9,812 nucleotides of DNA from Lachnoclostridium sp. UBA1308 (GCA_002307215.1 DBTU01000037.1:1-9812); one strand, 5' to 3'. Positions 1-7,425 are shown, numbered from the stretch's first letter. The notes: generated by a model not told the origin, from the sequence alone. A program made the numbers and translations.

Positions 1-71
1 GAGTTGTTGAGCACGCATTAATTAAAAATCACATGGAAAAATTATATAATTTGATGTATTATTATTTTTAA
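1..71 (+). CDS. C-terminal tail of an unidentified upstream protein (partial)
   Basis: The frame beginning at base 3 is open from the window edge and ends at TAA 69-71. It reads about 22 residues starting VVEHALIKNH and ending in a run of tyrosines and Phe. The mix of charged and hydrophobic residues looks like a helical protein end, and a gene on the same strand follows 79 bp later. No domain can be recognised from so short a piece. The other two plus frames stop within the first 21 bases. The reading is only a plausible guess, because an open stretch of this length in AT-rich DNA could be chance. Confidence 0.35.
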   Translation, partial: VVEHALIKNHMEKLYNLMYYYF

Positions 72-150
72 TAAGTAATTCGTATTCAGATGGCGAACTA
101 TAGATTTGGCACATAATACAGTGACAAATCAGAATTAGGAGAGAAATTAT

Positions 151-801
151 ATGGATATTATTACAGAAAACTTTAATTTATATTATGAACATGATTGTGA
201 TGAGTCAGCTGAGCAGCTATATAATACATTACTTATAAATGGGGATAGTATTCTCCATTTTTTTAGCTTGAGAAAGTTGAAAAATAAGGTAGACGTTATT
301 TTATATACAACAATTGAAGATTACATTGCTCATATTAACAAATGTAAGTATTCATATTATGAGTGGATGATAGCCGATACTTTCGATGGAAAAGTAAATA
401 TAATGTCAATAGATGCTTGTCGAAAAACGAATTCTCATAGAAATATGTGTTTAGATGATTATTCAAAACTTATTGTTCATGAGTTTGTGCATATATGTCA
501 ACAAGAAGTGAATGCTAATAGTTATGGATGTGAGTGGTTCTGGGAAGCATTAGCTACAAATTTATCGGGTCAATCTATGGAACCAACAGATGTTTTATAT
601 ACTAAGGATGAGTTGATGTTTAATTATGTTAACATGCCAGATGCATATGCTATTTCATATAATCTCGGTCAATACATGCTACAAAATTTATCACATGATT
701 TAATATACGAGTACATATCAAATCCAGCAATTTTGTGGAATGATACTGAAAAAATCTTAATATCAGTAAAGTTATCAATACCGATTGAAGAAGTGATTTG
801 A
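151..801 (+). CDS. Small HExxH metallopeptidase-like protein (gluzincin type), 216 aa
   Basis: The protein has no signal peptide or membrane segment, so it probably acts in the cytosol. Residues 110-114 are HEFVH inside the helix IVHEFVHICQQE, the zinc-binding HExxH motif, with Glu111 as the likely general base. Seventeen residues later, WFWEALA supplies Glu132, the position expected for the third zinc ligand of gluzincins (HExxH-x17-E here; M1 enzymes have x18). A later segment, YAISYNLGQYML (about 167-178), resembles the Y-G helix that follows the active site in peptidase MA-like proteins. The family placement is inferred from these motifs; I recognise no named gene and the substrate is unknown. 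AGGAGAG lies 8 nt before the ATG and supports the start. No clear promoter is visible, so it may be co-transcribed with the gene ending at 71. At 216 aa it is close to a bare catalytic domain. Confidence 0.75.
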   Translation: MDIITENFNLYYEHDCDESAEQLYNTLLINGDSILHFFSLRKLKNKVDVILYTTIEDYIAHINKCKYSYYEWMIADTFDGKVNIMSIDACRKTNSHRNMCLDDYSKLIVHEFVHICQQEVNANSYGCEWFWEALATNLSGQSMEPTDVLYTKDELMFNYVNMPDAYAISYNLGQYMLQNLSHDLIYEYISNPAILWNDTEKILISVKLSIPIEEVI

Positions 802-840
802 TTCGCTATCGTCCCTCATTCGCGAACTAAATATATAATA

Positions 841-864
841 ATTGAGCAGATTACTCTGCTCAAT
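841..864. terminator. Hairpin between convergent genes, possible bidirectional terminator
   Basis: Arms ATTGAGCAGA (841-850) and TCTGCTCAAT (855-864) pair perfectly over 10 bp around a TTAC loop. The hairpin lies 40 bp after the metallopeptidase stop and 43 bp beyond the stop of the convergent BIG2-type gene. Neither side has a long T-run; the minus-strand side reads TATTATATATTT. It is therefore a plausible but not canonical rho-independent terminator serving both transcripts. Confidence 0.6.
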
Positions 865-906
865 TATACCAACTTTCAACTGTGAGTTGTGACAACACCT
901 TACATC

Positions 907-1254
907 TTACGAAGTATTACTGTTGCCTTCCTGTGAAACTGTTATACGAAACTTAAGAGTTGCTTCTTTCTTATTTCGTACAACAATGCAGGATACCATT
1001 GTATTTCCGATTGTTTTGCCTATTACCGTTCCGTTTTCATCAACAGAAGCGATGCTTGTATCGCCGGAGATCCATCTGCATTCTGAATCTAAAAATATAT
1101 CAGAAATATTCAGGTCGTAGGTATCTCCGACTTGAATACAAATTTGATGCTCTGTAACTATTGCTTTTCTGGTTGCCAGATAGATACAACATATCACAAC
1201 TGCAGTAATGCACATAATCAAAACACCGACTAGTAGGATAACAGTTTTCTTCAT
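907..1254 (-). CDS. Membrane-anchored protein with a BIG2-type Ig-like domain, 115 aa
   Basis: Residues 1-4 are MKKT, followed by a hydrophobic segment at about 5-27. This is either a signal anchor or an uncleaved signal sequence that would place the rest outside the membrane. No lipobox precedes a suitable cysteine. Residues 61-91 carry the pattern W-x-SGD-x-SIAS-VDENG-x-V-x-G-x-x-x-GN. This matches bacterial Ig-like group 2 (BIG2) domains, which usually read W-S-S-D-x-x-V-A-x-V-D-x-x-G-x-V and occur in surface and adhesin proteins. AGAGG lies about 10 nt before the ATG. The gene starts 45 bp after the FtsA-like gene on the same strand, with no terminator between them, so co-transcription is likely. 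One Ig-like domain on a short tail is small for an adhesin; a partner role for the neighbouring protein is only a guess. Confidence 0.75.
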   Translation of the reverse strand: MKKTVILLVGVLIMCITAVVICCIYLATRKAIVTEHQICIQVGDTYDLNISDIFLDSECRWISGDTSIASVDENGTVIGKTIGNTMVSCIVVRNKKEATLKFRITVSQEGNSNTS

Positions 1255-1299
1255 TCAAAAATACCTCTTATTCATAACAGTAACTCCAATTAGCTTCTG

Positions 1300-3507
1300 T
1301 TATTTCTTCCAATAGATTTCTATCATATCCTTATCCTTCAATGCAGATGTGAATTCTGCCCGTTCCCCATTTTGTAATACAACAAGCTCTGAGCCTTTCA
1401 TAGAGGATAAATCAAATGGATAGAAATCAAATACATCGACAAAGATATAGCTGTTCTTATTAGAAAGCTTAACAACTGTTGAATTAACTGTTACATAAAT
1501 ATCCATAGTAGCGGAAGGACTGCTTTCCGCTTTTACCTTAGTCTCCGGAGCCAATTCAAACCAATTCGGCTTCTGATCTTTTGGTTCCGGCTTTGGGCTT
1601 TCATATTGTGGCTTTGAACTCTCATACTGTGATTTTGAGCTCTCATACTGTGGCTTTGGACTTTCATACTGTGGTTTTAGACTCACAAGCTCTGGTTTTG
1701 GACTCTCAAGCTCCGGAATGACTTCGGATTTTTCCGGTTCAAAGATCAACTTAGGTGTGTTTAATTTGAACTGTATCATGAATTTATCATATATCATCGT
1801 ATCTAAGTCAGCATATTCATTATTGACCAGTATCTCTCCATCAAAGGTTAAATCCATATATTCCATAACCTGCTTCAAGGTATAGCAACTAAGAAGCTCA
1901 ATTTCATCGTTGTCTTGTATCATATAATGACTAGATACCTGTTTACCGTTGACCTGAATTAATACAGGAAATAAAATTTTCGATCCATTGACGATAATGT
2001 TAAGATTACTGTTGTATTCCGGTAGCTTATTAAGCTCATATTTTGCATTATTACCGACTGTAGATTCAGTGATTTCTATCTTATCATTCTGGCTGATATT
2101 ATGGCTGATTCCGACAATTTCCCCATTTAATCTAATATGAGCGGCTTCCCCTGTCTCTCCTTTTATCGTACGCTGAACGCCATTCACCGTAAAGGTTATG
2201 GATTTACCTCTGCGCGGAAATAACTTTTCATTGGGATATCCCATCTGAACAGCAGCATCCGAGATTGAAAGTTTATTTGTAAAATACAGCTTAATATGTT
2301 CACCATTTATGGTAACAAAGATGAAGTTATTACTTTGATCATAATAATTAAGGCAAATTCCGATTGGTGTAACAAGCAGTGAATCCTTCTTAATATGTTC
2401 TTGCAAAAATGTTACCGAACCAAGAACCTCTTCTCCCCGCAGTGCAACGCGTTCCTTCGGAAGCTTCAGATAATCTGCCAATAATTCTATAAATCCCGGT
2501 ATCTTACCGCCTCCGCCTACGATAAATACGGCGCTGACGGTTTTTCCTCCGTTAAGCTCTATGATTCTGTCCGCAATACTCTGAGTGATCTTCTGTATGA
2601 TTTCAGAGATATCAGTGAGAATTTCATCGGTAGTCATTCTGTGGGTAGCGCCCATGACATCCTTAAAGGAAACCTTCTTTTTCCGTAAACAAGCGACTTT
2701 AATTGCTTCTGCCACCTTGAATTCCACCAGATATTTCTGACCGATATAATCCGTAATTTCATCTCCGGCATATGGAATCATCCCGTACGCAATGATTGTA
2801 CCATCCTTTGTGATGCAGATATCCGAGGTACCTGCTCCGACATCAACCATCGCAATATTAAGCAGCCTGAATTTCTCCGGAATCGCAACATTGATTGCTG
2901 CGATAGGTTCTAATGTCAGAGAGGCTACCTTAAGTCCGGCAGCTTCAACTGCCGCATACAATCCGTTAATAACCTCATCCGGTAAAAAGGTTGCCAAAAG
3001 CTCGGTACCAATCCGGTTTGCCTTATGCCCGTTCAATTTAAACATGGAATAACCGTTTACCATATAATTAACAACCGAATATCCAACACAATAGAAATTT
3101 ATTTTATCACCCTTTAACTCCTCACGCAGTGTTTCATATGCCTTTTCAACACCCATAAGGTCAAGGGCATGAACATGTTCTTCATTTACCGTGGTTTCAC
3201 TTGAAAACACATATTCCGTCATAACTTTGATTGTCTTTAATACTCTTCCTGCAGCAGCGATACAGACCTCGGTTAATTTCATCTCAATCTGCTTTTCTAA
3301 TTCTGCTTTTACTTCCTTAATCGATTCTGTAACTTTATCTATATCATGGATCTGCCCATCCATCATTGCCCTGGTTTCGTGCTCCTTGATGCATTGGGCC
3401 ACAACAATAAATTGATTTTTCTCCTTATAACCAACCGTTCCGACTATACTTCTTGTACCAATATCTAAGCCAAAAACCAATTGCTCCGGGTATTTATCGT
3501 TTTCCAT
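1300..3507 (-). CDS. FtsA-like actin-fold ATPase with long repeat-bearing C-terminus, 735 aa
   Basis: The N-terminal ~390 residues are an actin/Hsp70-fold ATPase of the FtsA/PilM group. They show phosphate-1 VFGLDIGTRSIVG (11-23), an SHS2-like insert (about 80-170), phosphate-2 VDVGAGTSDI (221-230) and the adenosine motif VGGGGKIPGF (330-339). FtsA tethers FtsZ to the membrane and PilM docks type IV pilus assembly; which role applies here is not decidable from sequence. Standard FtsA is about 420 aa and ends in an amphipathic helix. This protein instead continues for ~345 residues with repeated NG-hairpin modules, a PQYESPK-type linker (about 598-645) and a last module ending IEIYWKK. No transmembrane segment exists in the 735-aa form. 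The start is ATG at 3507, with GGAGG 7 nt upstream. A 32-codon longer frame from TTG at 3603 has no ribosome site, and that TTG lies in the -35 box. The BIG2-type gene follows 45 bp downstream. Confidence 0.85.
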   Translation of the reverse strand: MENDKYPEQLVFGLDIGTRSIVGTVGYKEKNQFIVVAQCIKEHETRAMMDGQIHDIDKVTESIKEVKAELEKQIEMKLTEVCIAAAGRVLKTIKVMTEYVFSSETTVNEEHVHALDLMGVEKAYETLREELKGDKINFYCVGYSVVNYMVNGYSMFKLNGHKANRIGTELLATFLPDEVINGLYAAVEAAGLKVASLTLEPIAAINVAIPEKFRLLNIAMVDVGAGTSDICITKDGTIIAYGMIPYAGDEITDYIGQKYLVEFKVAEAIKVACLRKKKVSFKDVMGATHRMTTDEILTDISEIIQKITQSIADRIIELNGGKTVSAVFIVGGGGKIPGFIELLADYLKLPKERVALRGEEVLGSVTFLQEHIKKDSLLVTPIGICLNYYDQSNNFIFVTINGEHIKLYFTNKLSISDAAVQMGYPNEKLFPRRGKSITFTVNGVQRTIKGETGEAAHIRLNGEIVGISHNISQNDKIEITESTVGNNAKYELNKLPEYNSNLNIIVNGSKILFPVLIQVNGKQVSSHYMIQDNDEIELLSCYTLKQVMEYMDLTFDGEILVNNEYADLDTMIYDKFMIQFKLNTPKLIFEPEKSEVIPELESPKPELVSLKPQYESPKPQYESSKSQYESSKPQYESPKPEPKDQKPNWFELAPETKVKAESSPSATMDIYVTVNSTVVKLSNKNSYIFVDVFDFYPFDLSSMKGSELVVLQNGERAEFTSALKDKDMIEIYWKK
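1589..1714 (-). repeat. Six imperfect 21-bp tandem units encoding a heptad linker
   Basis: Units begin at 1589, 1610, 1631, 1652, 1673 and 1694. On the plus strand they follow the form GGCTTTGGACTCTCATACTGT with a few changes each. Translated, they give a Pro/Lys/Ser/Glu/Tyr heptad close to PQYESPK, forming an unstructured spacer between the body of the FtsA-like protein and its last module. The two units nearest the body encode Leu-rich variants (PELESPK, PELVSLK), while the four distal ones are nearly alike, which suggests more recent unit expansion at that end. Unit number may vary between strains. Confidence 0.9.
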
Positions 3508-3574
3508 AGCTGGACCTCCGCAAACTTTTATTGATGATTTTTTAGAAACCGATGATATAAAATCTATTATGAAA

Positions 3575-3603
3575 AATATAACAGATAAAATGACAAAAAT
3601 CAA
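3575..3603 (-). promoter_or_regulatory. Promoter of the FtsA-like gene
   Basis: On the minus strand, TTGATT (3598-3603) and TATATT (3575-3580) are separated by exactly 17 bp. TGT directly precedes the -10, giving an extended -10 of the TGn form. Transcription would begin near 3567, leaving a leader of about 60 nt before the ATG at 3507. The match is to the general sigma-A consensus. The longer reading frame of the gene would begin within this -35 box, which argues against it. Confidence 0.7.
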
Positions 3604-3657
3604 GCGTCATCGGCATTGCAATGTATGTGGCTGCCGGAGGGGAGTAGTAAATATGGT

Positions 3658-3741
3658 ATGCTTAAGGTAGTGAAGGCTGCGAAAGGAATTCAAAAGGAGA
3701 GCAATGGATTTGTTTTGGAGTTCTTTGAACTGCTCGAATGA
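3658..3741 (+). other. Possible small ORF or coding relic, 27 codons
   Basis: ATG 3658 to TGA 3739-3741 encodes a Lys-rich N-terminal half followed by an acidic hydrophobic end (FVLEFFELLE). GGAGGGGAG lies upstream at 3636-3644, but 13 nt from the ATG, which is far for a Shine-Dalgarno site. The frame is also open upstream of the ATG. The stretch is richer in GC than the AT-rich DNA to its right. It could be a tiny protein, a relic of a gene lost between its two minus-strand neighbours, or chance. No family is recognised. Confidence 0.15.
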
Positions 3742-3833
3742 TTTATGAGATTGTTTTTATACATTTATTTAGTCATTTATATTTAGTCGCATACTAAGTC
3801 GCTTTAATTTAACGCTATGCTTATTTTGAAAGA

Positions 3834-3862
3834 ACTGAATTCGTTTGTATATCGAATTCAGT
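3834..3862 (-). terminator. Perfect inverted repeat downstream of SNF2, weak terminator candidate
   Basis: ACTGAATTCG (3834-3843) and CGAATTCAGT (3853-3862) form a 10-bp stem with a 9-nt loop. On the minus strand it lies about 190 nt beyond the SNF2 stop, after the repeat array, and is followed by TTCTTTCAAAATAAG, only a poor T-tract. It is the only strong hairpin between the SNF2 gene and the next promoter. It could end the SNF2 transcript, or it could be a binding site. Confidence 0.4.
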
Positions 3863-3898
3863 CCCTTCTATGACTATTACCTTTTTTGTGTTGTTATG

Positions 3899-4094
3899 AT
3901 ACAGCAACATGAATTGCTACTCTAGTTGTTGTAATGATACATCAGAGTGATAGTTTCTCCATCTGCTATTTTAATTTTATATCAATGTGAATTGTGTTCC
4001 AGCTGTTGAATAATTTACATCAGCGTGAATTGTCTCTCCATCTATTGCTTTCATTTACATCGGGGTAAACAGTTCTTCCAGCTCTTCTCTTGAT
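3899..4094 (-). repeat. Tandem degenerate copies of the SNF2 gene 3' end
   Basis: Five units of 38-40 bp lie head to tail: 3899-3936, 3937-3976, 3977-4014, 4015-4054, and the coding end of the SNF2 gene itself (4055 to about 4094). The shared minus-strand core is TGGA(G/A)nnACAATTCAC followed by TGATGTAA or a variant; in the gene the last part encodes the C-terminal FTPM and stop. Units alternate between two subtypes, one with TTCCAGCT and one with TCTCCATCT on the plus strand. This gives a higher-order 78-bp period. The copies look like old tandem duplications that have since drifted. Confidence 0.65.
3977..4054 (-). other. 25-codon frame immediately after the SNF2 stop codon
   Basis: ATG 4054-4052 directly follows the SNF2 TAA in the same frame and runs 25 codons to TAA 3979-3977, exactly one 78-bp repeat period. 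The peptide contains DGETI and ends QFTLI. The next 78-bp unit to the left also contains DGETI, but in another frame and interrupted by stops. There is no separate ribosome site; translation would need readthrough or stop-start re-initiation. It is more likely a by-product of duplication than a gene. Confidence 0.15.
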
Positions 4095-7000
4095 AGGGTA
4101 TTGATAAATACCTCTTTGGTGCTGATGATTGAATCGGATAATTCTTTTTTCTTGCGCTGAAGCTTAAATATCTTCTCTTCTATGGTTCCCTTGGTAATCA
4201 GTTTTACAACATGTACCTTATTCATCTGTCCGATACGGTATGCACGATCGGTGGCTTGATCTTCCACAGCAGGGTTCCACCACGGATCATAATGAATAAC
4301 GGTGTCTGCACCTGTCAAGTTAAGCCCTGTTCCTCCGGCCTTTAAAGATATTAGGAATACCTTTCGCTCTCCGCCGTTAAAACGCTTTACATATTCATTA
4401 CGGCTTTGCGTCGGGGTTGCTCCTTCCAGATAAAAATACGGAATTTCCAGATCCTTTAATTCATTCTCAATGATACGAAGCATGGAGGTGAATTGTGAAA
4501 ATACAAGAATTCTGTGATCATTCGCAATTGCCTCAGGGATTAGCTCCATTAATAACTCAAGCTTACCGCTTCCGCCTTGATAATTCTCTATAAATGTGGA
4601 CGGGTGGCAACAAATCTGACGGAGTCTTGTAAGAGCTGCAAGAATTTTTATCCTGCTCTTCTCTACACCGTTTTCTTCGATTTCAGAGCGAATTTCACTT
4701 CGGATATTTTCCAGGTATGACATATATACCAGCTTCTGATCGTCCGTTAATTCCGTCAGCATCTTTGTCTCATACTTATCCGGGAGCTCTGTGAGTACAT
4801 CCTTCTTCATTCGTCTAAGAATAAAAGGAGTAATATGCTGATGCAGCTCACTCAGAGCTTCCGAATCTTCCTTTAAAATTGGTTTTTCATATGTTTCAAC
4901 AAACCTGGAATGGCTGTTAAGGTAATCCGGCATAATGAAATCGAAGATGGACCACAATTCTGACAGACTATTTTCAATCGGTGTTCCGGTTAGGGCAAAG
5001 CGATGTGCTGCATTTAACCTTTTTACTGATTTTGCATTCATCGAGGAATCATTTTTAATAAACTGTGCTTCATCGATGAATACCGTATGAAAATCAATTT
5101 TTTCATACTGAGTTGCATCTCTTCGGATTAATGGGTAGGAGGTAATCAAAACATCATAATTCTTATATCCGGATATTAATTCCTGCCGATCAACGGGATT
5201 TCCGGTGACTACAAGTGCTTTTAAATGTGGCGCAAAATTCTCGATTTCATCCTGCCAGTTATAGATTAATGAGGTCGGACAGACGATCAGAGTATGGACA
5301 TCCTTCATCTTGTCCAAGTTGGAGACAATATAAACGATTGATTGAAGCGTTTTACCAAGTCCCATATCATCGGCCAGTATTCCACCCAGTTCATTATCCG
5401 CTAGTGTCTTCAGCCATTTATAACCGGTAAATTGATAAGGCCTGAGCTCTGCCAGTATACCCTCCGGAAGAAGGTATTCCGTATTTGCAGGGTTGGCAAT
5501 TTTATCTGCCAAAGCCAAAAAATCGTGGTCTCTGTCAAAAACAAAATCCTGGTTTGAAAATGCCTTGTCAAGATAGGCAGCATGATACTTTTCAAGAAGA
5601 ATTTTATCATCCTTGATTGCATCTTCCTTAAGCTTTTTATCATTTAGATTAAGAGAACTCAGAATATGCGATACCTCATTAATGGTCTTGTCCTCAAGAT
5701 TGATAAAGCTACCACTCTTAAGCCTGTAATACTTTTTCTTGATTTGATAGGAATGAAGAAGCTCTCTGAGTTCATCCTTTGGAACTTCATGAAAGGATAG
5801 ATCAAGCTCCAGCATATTAAATTCTTTGTTCATGCGGACACCGGCCTTAAAGCCTCCAGGAGCGCGTATTCCAAGCCTTCTGAAATCCTCTGAGTAGAAT
5901 AACAGCGCTTTTCCCTCAAGATTCATAACCTTGCCTGAAAGGAAATCATATATCTTATCTTCATCCTTAAGCAGATAGAAATTCTTATAAGGAACAAATC
6001 CCTCCTGTATTAGCTCAGATATTATCGTATCTTCTTGTTCCCTTTGTCGGACTATGATATAGGAGCCCGAGGAAGCGTTCTCAAAGGAGTTAAATTCATA
6101 TTCTCCGTATTTATATTTCAGTTCAGCCTTAATACCGGATTTATACTTATCAAAATATATTTTAGCCTCCATATCGCAAGTAACATAACGGCTTTTTAAT
6201 TCCTCCGGTACATCCAGAATCATAGTTTCACTAATCCTTGGTAATACATGCTCCAGGAAGCTGGTTTTGCTCTCACCGCGAAAAGTTAAAGCCTCCTTGT
6301 CCTTTCCGAAGCTATTATAAAACGGCTTATAATTACGAATGAATTTCTTATCCGGCTGATATATGACTCCGTCATAAAAAAGCAATTCCCCTGTCTCCGT
6401 GATAGGAAGCACTGCTTCTTTACCTTGGTAATCAATCGACACAGAATCCTCGTCAAGTGTCAGCTGATATGAAATCTTAGGATTTCCTCTCCTAAAGGTA
6501 ACATTATCGTAAACCTTACCGTAAAGTTCCAGTGTTAAGCCTAAATTACCGGTGATATCAAGTAACTTAATCAGCATATTTTTAGTTAAGAATAGCTGCG
6601 ATTTTGAGAATATTCTTGAGAAATGTGTACTGTCAATCACCTCCTGTATCTCATAAATACCCAGAAGATACTCTAGGAGCTTCAATGAAGTTACATCAAA
6701 GGTGCTTTCCCCACTTACATATTTAAACTCCTTGCCGATTGCAAAGTTTTCATGATGATAAATATCCGATAAGAACTTTTTTACCGTTTGAATCTTATAT
6801 TTACGGTTACTTCCACCTTTAAGCGATAATAATGCCCTGCCATTATCGCCCTTCATTATGGACGGAATTGTAATTACAGACTCAAGTCCAAAGGTTTCTC
6901 CAACAAGAACCGAATCCTCCTGGGCGATAAAATAATCCAATAAGGACATTACCTTGCGTTCCTCCGGATTCTTGGATTCTGCAACTATCGTACGCTCCTG

Positions 7001-7282
7001 GTGTTTTAATATAAATAACAGAGCTGTAACTACATGTTTACAGGCTCCTTGATCCTTAAGTCTGGACGGACAATTACAGCTAAAATCAAAGGATCCGTCC
7101 TCTTGTTCATCCACAGTGACTGAATAATTATAATTCCCTTTTATTATTAAACGATACTGCTTATTTGCATTAGAATATGTCGCATTAACGATGCGGCTAT
7201 CCTTATAATACTGTAAACCTCTGGCATAAGTTGTATCGTTAGAAGCTAAATTACGAATTCCTGTACGTGAAATCTGTATCAT
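4055..7282 (-). CDS. SNF2-family DNA translocase with N-terminal SWIM zinc finger, 1075 aa
   Basis: This belongs to the large bacterial SWI2/SNF2 (helicase superfamily 2) proteins, which use ATP to move along duplex DNA and remodel protein-DNA complexes. An N-terminal SWIM finger uses Cys69, Cys71, Cys81 and His83 (FSCNC...GACKH). About 500 residues follow that match the bacterial SNF2-associated region in position. The motor domain begins near LRPYQFTGYKWL (613-624), then Walker A DDMGLGKT (638-645), DEAQ box (737-740), TGTPIENS (765-772), VFSQF (927-931) and motifs V-VI through AGGTGLNLTGAD to QATDRAYRIGQ (about 982-1019). All key residues are present, so it should be active; substrate and pathway are unknown. 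ATG 7282 is chosen because AAAGGTG lies about 8 nt upstream. The ATG 21 bp earlier has no ribosome site and would sit about 5 nt from the predicted transcript start. The C-terminus ends in the first copy of a tandem repeat. Confidence 0.93.
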   Translation of the reverse strand: MIQISRTGIRNLASNDTTYARGLQYYKDSRIVNATYSNANKQYRLIIKGNYNYSVTVDEQEDGSFDFSCNCPSRLKDQGACKHVVTALLFILKHQERTIVAESKNPEERKVMSLLDYFIAQEDSVLVGETFGLESVITIPSIMKGDNGRALLSLKGGSNRKYKIQTVKKFLSDIYHHENFAIGKEFKYVSGESTFDVTSLKLLEYLLGIYEIQEVIDSTHFSRIFSKSQLFLTKNMLIKLLDITGNLGLTLELYGKVYDNVTFRRGNPKISYQLTLDEDSVSIDYQGKEAVLPITETGELLFYDGVIYQPDKKFIRNYKPFYNSFGKDKEALTFRGESKTSFLEHVLPRISETMILDVPEELKSRYVTCDMEAKIYFDKYKSGIKAELKYKYGEYEFNSFENASSGSYIIVRQREQEDTIISELIQEGFVPYKNFYLLKDEDKIYDFLSGKVMNLEGKALLFYSEDFRRLGIRAPGGFKAGVRMNKEFNMLELDLSFHEVPKDELRELLHSYQIKKKYYRLKSGSFINLEDKTINEVSHILSSLNLNDKKLKEDAIKDDKILLEKYHAAYLDKAFSNQDFVFDRDHDFLALADKIANPANTEYLLPEGILAELRPYQFTGYKWLKTLADNELGGILADDMGLGKTLQSIVYIVSNLDKMKDVHTLIVCPTSLIYNWQDEIENFAPHLKALVVTGNPVDRQELISGYKNYDVLITSYPLIRRDATQYEKIDFHTVFIDEAQFIKNDSSMNAKSVKRLNAAHRFALTGTPIENSLSELWSIFDFIMPDYLNSHSRFVETYEKPILKEDSEALSELHQHITPFILRRMKKDVLTELPDKYETKMLTELTDDQKLVYMSYLENIRSEIRSEIEENGVEKSRIKILAALTRLRQICCHPSTFIENYQGGSGKLELLMELIPEAIANDHRILVFSQFTSMLRIIENELKDLEIPYFYLEGATPTQSRNEYVKRFNGGERKVFLISLKAGGTGLNLTGADTVIHYDPWWNPAVEDQATDRAYRIGQMNKVHVVKLITKGTIEEKIFKLQRKKKELSDSIISTKEVFINTLSREELEELFTPM

Positions 7283-7314
7283 ATACGCACACCTTTCCTG
7301 CATAGTATCTTATT

Positions 7315-7343
7315 ATTATAACACAAATTAAGGGAAGTGTGTA
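7315..7343 (-). promoter_or_regulatory. Promoter of the SNF2 gene
   Basis: A perfect TATAAT (7315-7320, minus strand) is preceded by TGT, an extended -10. The best -35 at 17 bp is TACACA (7338-7343), a weak 4/6 match, consistent with reliance on the extended -10. The transcript would start near 7308, giving a leader of about 26 nt to the ATG at 7282. Confidence 0.65.
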
Positions 7344-7386
7344 ATTAATTTGTTGTATTTAGAATATTGATCATGGGCTTTTCTAT

Positions 7387-7425
7387 AAAAAAAGGGAGCA
7401 TCCGATTCATCATCAGATGCTCCCT
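7387..7425 (-). terminator. Strong intrinsic terminator of a minus-strand transcript
   Basis: Arms AGGGAGCATC (7393-7402) and GATGCTCCCT (7416-7425) form a 10-bp GC-containing stem with a 13-nt loop. On the minus strand the stem is followed by seven T residues (7393-7387, the first shared with the stem). On the plus strand it is followed by TAACCTATT, so it works only for minus-strand transcription. No minus-strand gene longer than about 50 codons lies to its right, so it must serve an RNA or small-peptide transcript. It also insulates the SNF2 promoter. Confidence 0.8.

Noticed and set aside
79..104. LexA-like CGAAC box and a similar CGAACTA element at about 824-830 flanking the metallopeptidase gene.
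   Set aside because: Neither has the paired GTTCG half-site, and the spacing of the surrounding ATTCG elements differs; the similarity is too short to call a flanking repeat.
2792..3415. Plus-strand open frames of 70-90 codons opposite the FtsA-like gene, and similar frames opposite or within the SNF2 gene.
   Set aside because: They are shadows of well-supported genes, lack ribosome sites and show no family features.
3742..3833. Short TTTAGTC/AGTCGC repeats.
   Set aside because: Only 6-8 bp long in very AT-rich DNA, with no regular spacing; expected by chance.
3899..4094. CRISPR array, because of 38-40 bp periodic units.
   Set aside because: Units abut without unique spacers and are degenerate along their whole length; this is a tandem repeat.
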